A stretch of DNA of 49,078 bases. Source: a virus. The position numbers were made by a program, and so were the translations under genes. The notes below the pieces were generated by a model. The model worked only from the letters and a program-made list of their open reading frames with translations, was not told the DNA's origin and made no database searches. Location of the stretch: positions 1-49,078 of the IMG/VR virus record IMGVR_UViG_3300042938_002357; one strand, 5' to 3'. This document shows, one piece after another, positions 48,989-49,078 of this stretch (positions are counted from its first letter, which is position 1; each line of letters begins with the position of its first letter).

Positions 48989-49078
48989 AAAAATTTTGTC
49001 AAAAGTAATTTAGCTTTATCTATCTTAGATTGTCCATTACAATAATTTCCTAATAAATGGATAATCTTTGCATCTTGA
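48985..49078 (-). CDS. C-terminal end of a gene running off the window
   Basis: The last 30 codons (ends KIDKAKLLLTKFL, TGA at 48985) of a reverse-strand gene that starts beyond the window. The segment DAKIIHLLGNY recalls the end of sugar-nucleotide glycosyltransferases (AKIIHxxG), a weak clue that fits the adjacent sugar-type methyltransferase. Its stop overlaps the methyltransferase ATG. Confidence 0.5.
   Translation of the reverse strand, partial: QDAKIIHLLGNYCNGQSKIDKAKLLLTKFL

Overview
The window is 49 kb of strongly AT-rich double-stranded DNA phage genome from a large, T4-like, contractile-tailed phage. The evidence is the gene set: tail sheath (gp18-like), tail tube (gp19-like), neck (gp14-like), wedge gp53-like, a gp5-like cell-puncturing spike, large terminase (gp17-like), and T4-type replication and recombination proteins: family B polymerase (gp43), UvsX, DnaB-type helicase (gp41), gp32, sliding clamp (gp45-like) and gp46. 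Class Ia ribonucleotide reductase, dUTPase and PhoH are also present. The host cannot be named. Most starts lack a Shine-Dalgarno sequence, and promoters of two classes sit directly in front of start codons, which suggests leaderless or near-leaderless messages.

Layout. 1-1816 (minus): a partial collagen-like tail fibre, its neighbour, a small conserved protein and dUTPase. 1883-2947: two convergent genes with matching N-termini. 3027-5859 (minus): nrdA, nrdB and a small membrane protein. 5897-9841: a conserved unknown, a zinc metallopeptidase and a DNA methyltransferase (minus), then a divergent PD-(D/E)XK nuclease and a very acidic protein. 9911-10889 (plus): a small basic protein and the gp14-like neck protein. 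10886-13399 (minus): small zinc-ribbon and membrane proteins, PhoH and a very basic protein. 13453-33354 (plus): the late tail block, namely sheath, tube, a second tube-like protein, two paralogous hub-assembly proteins, tape measure candidate, tube cap, gp53, terminase, a third tube-like protein, gp27-like hub, a zinc protein, a structural protein and the 1202-residue spike. 33351-49078 (minus): the replication block.

The replication block appears to have several transcription units. One starts at the glycosyltransferase, one at the polymerase, one at uvsX (after a terminator) and runs through gp41 and a DHH phosphoesterase, and one at gp32 and runs through a FolE2-type GTP cyclohydrolase and the sliding clamp.

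Most interesting points: (1) T4-type late -10 boxes exactly 5 nt before several start codons, and TTGnnT/TATAAT-type promoters 6-15 nt before others, so transcripts should begin at or next to the ATG; (2) a gp5-type spike with both an M15-type peptidase and a GH24 lysozyme, apparently inserted into its OB fold; (3) N-termini resembling T4 capsid-targeting sequences on several proteins, including a nuclease back to back with a DNA methyltransferase; (4) phage folE2 in the replication operon, hinting at deazaguanine or folate chemistry; (5) three small or edge genes that a simple ORF scan misses: the collagen fibre, a 52-residue membrane protein and a 52-residue zinc ribbon.
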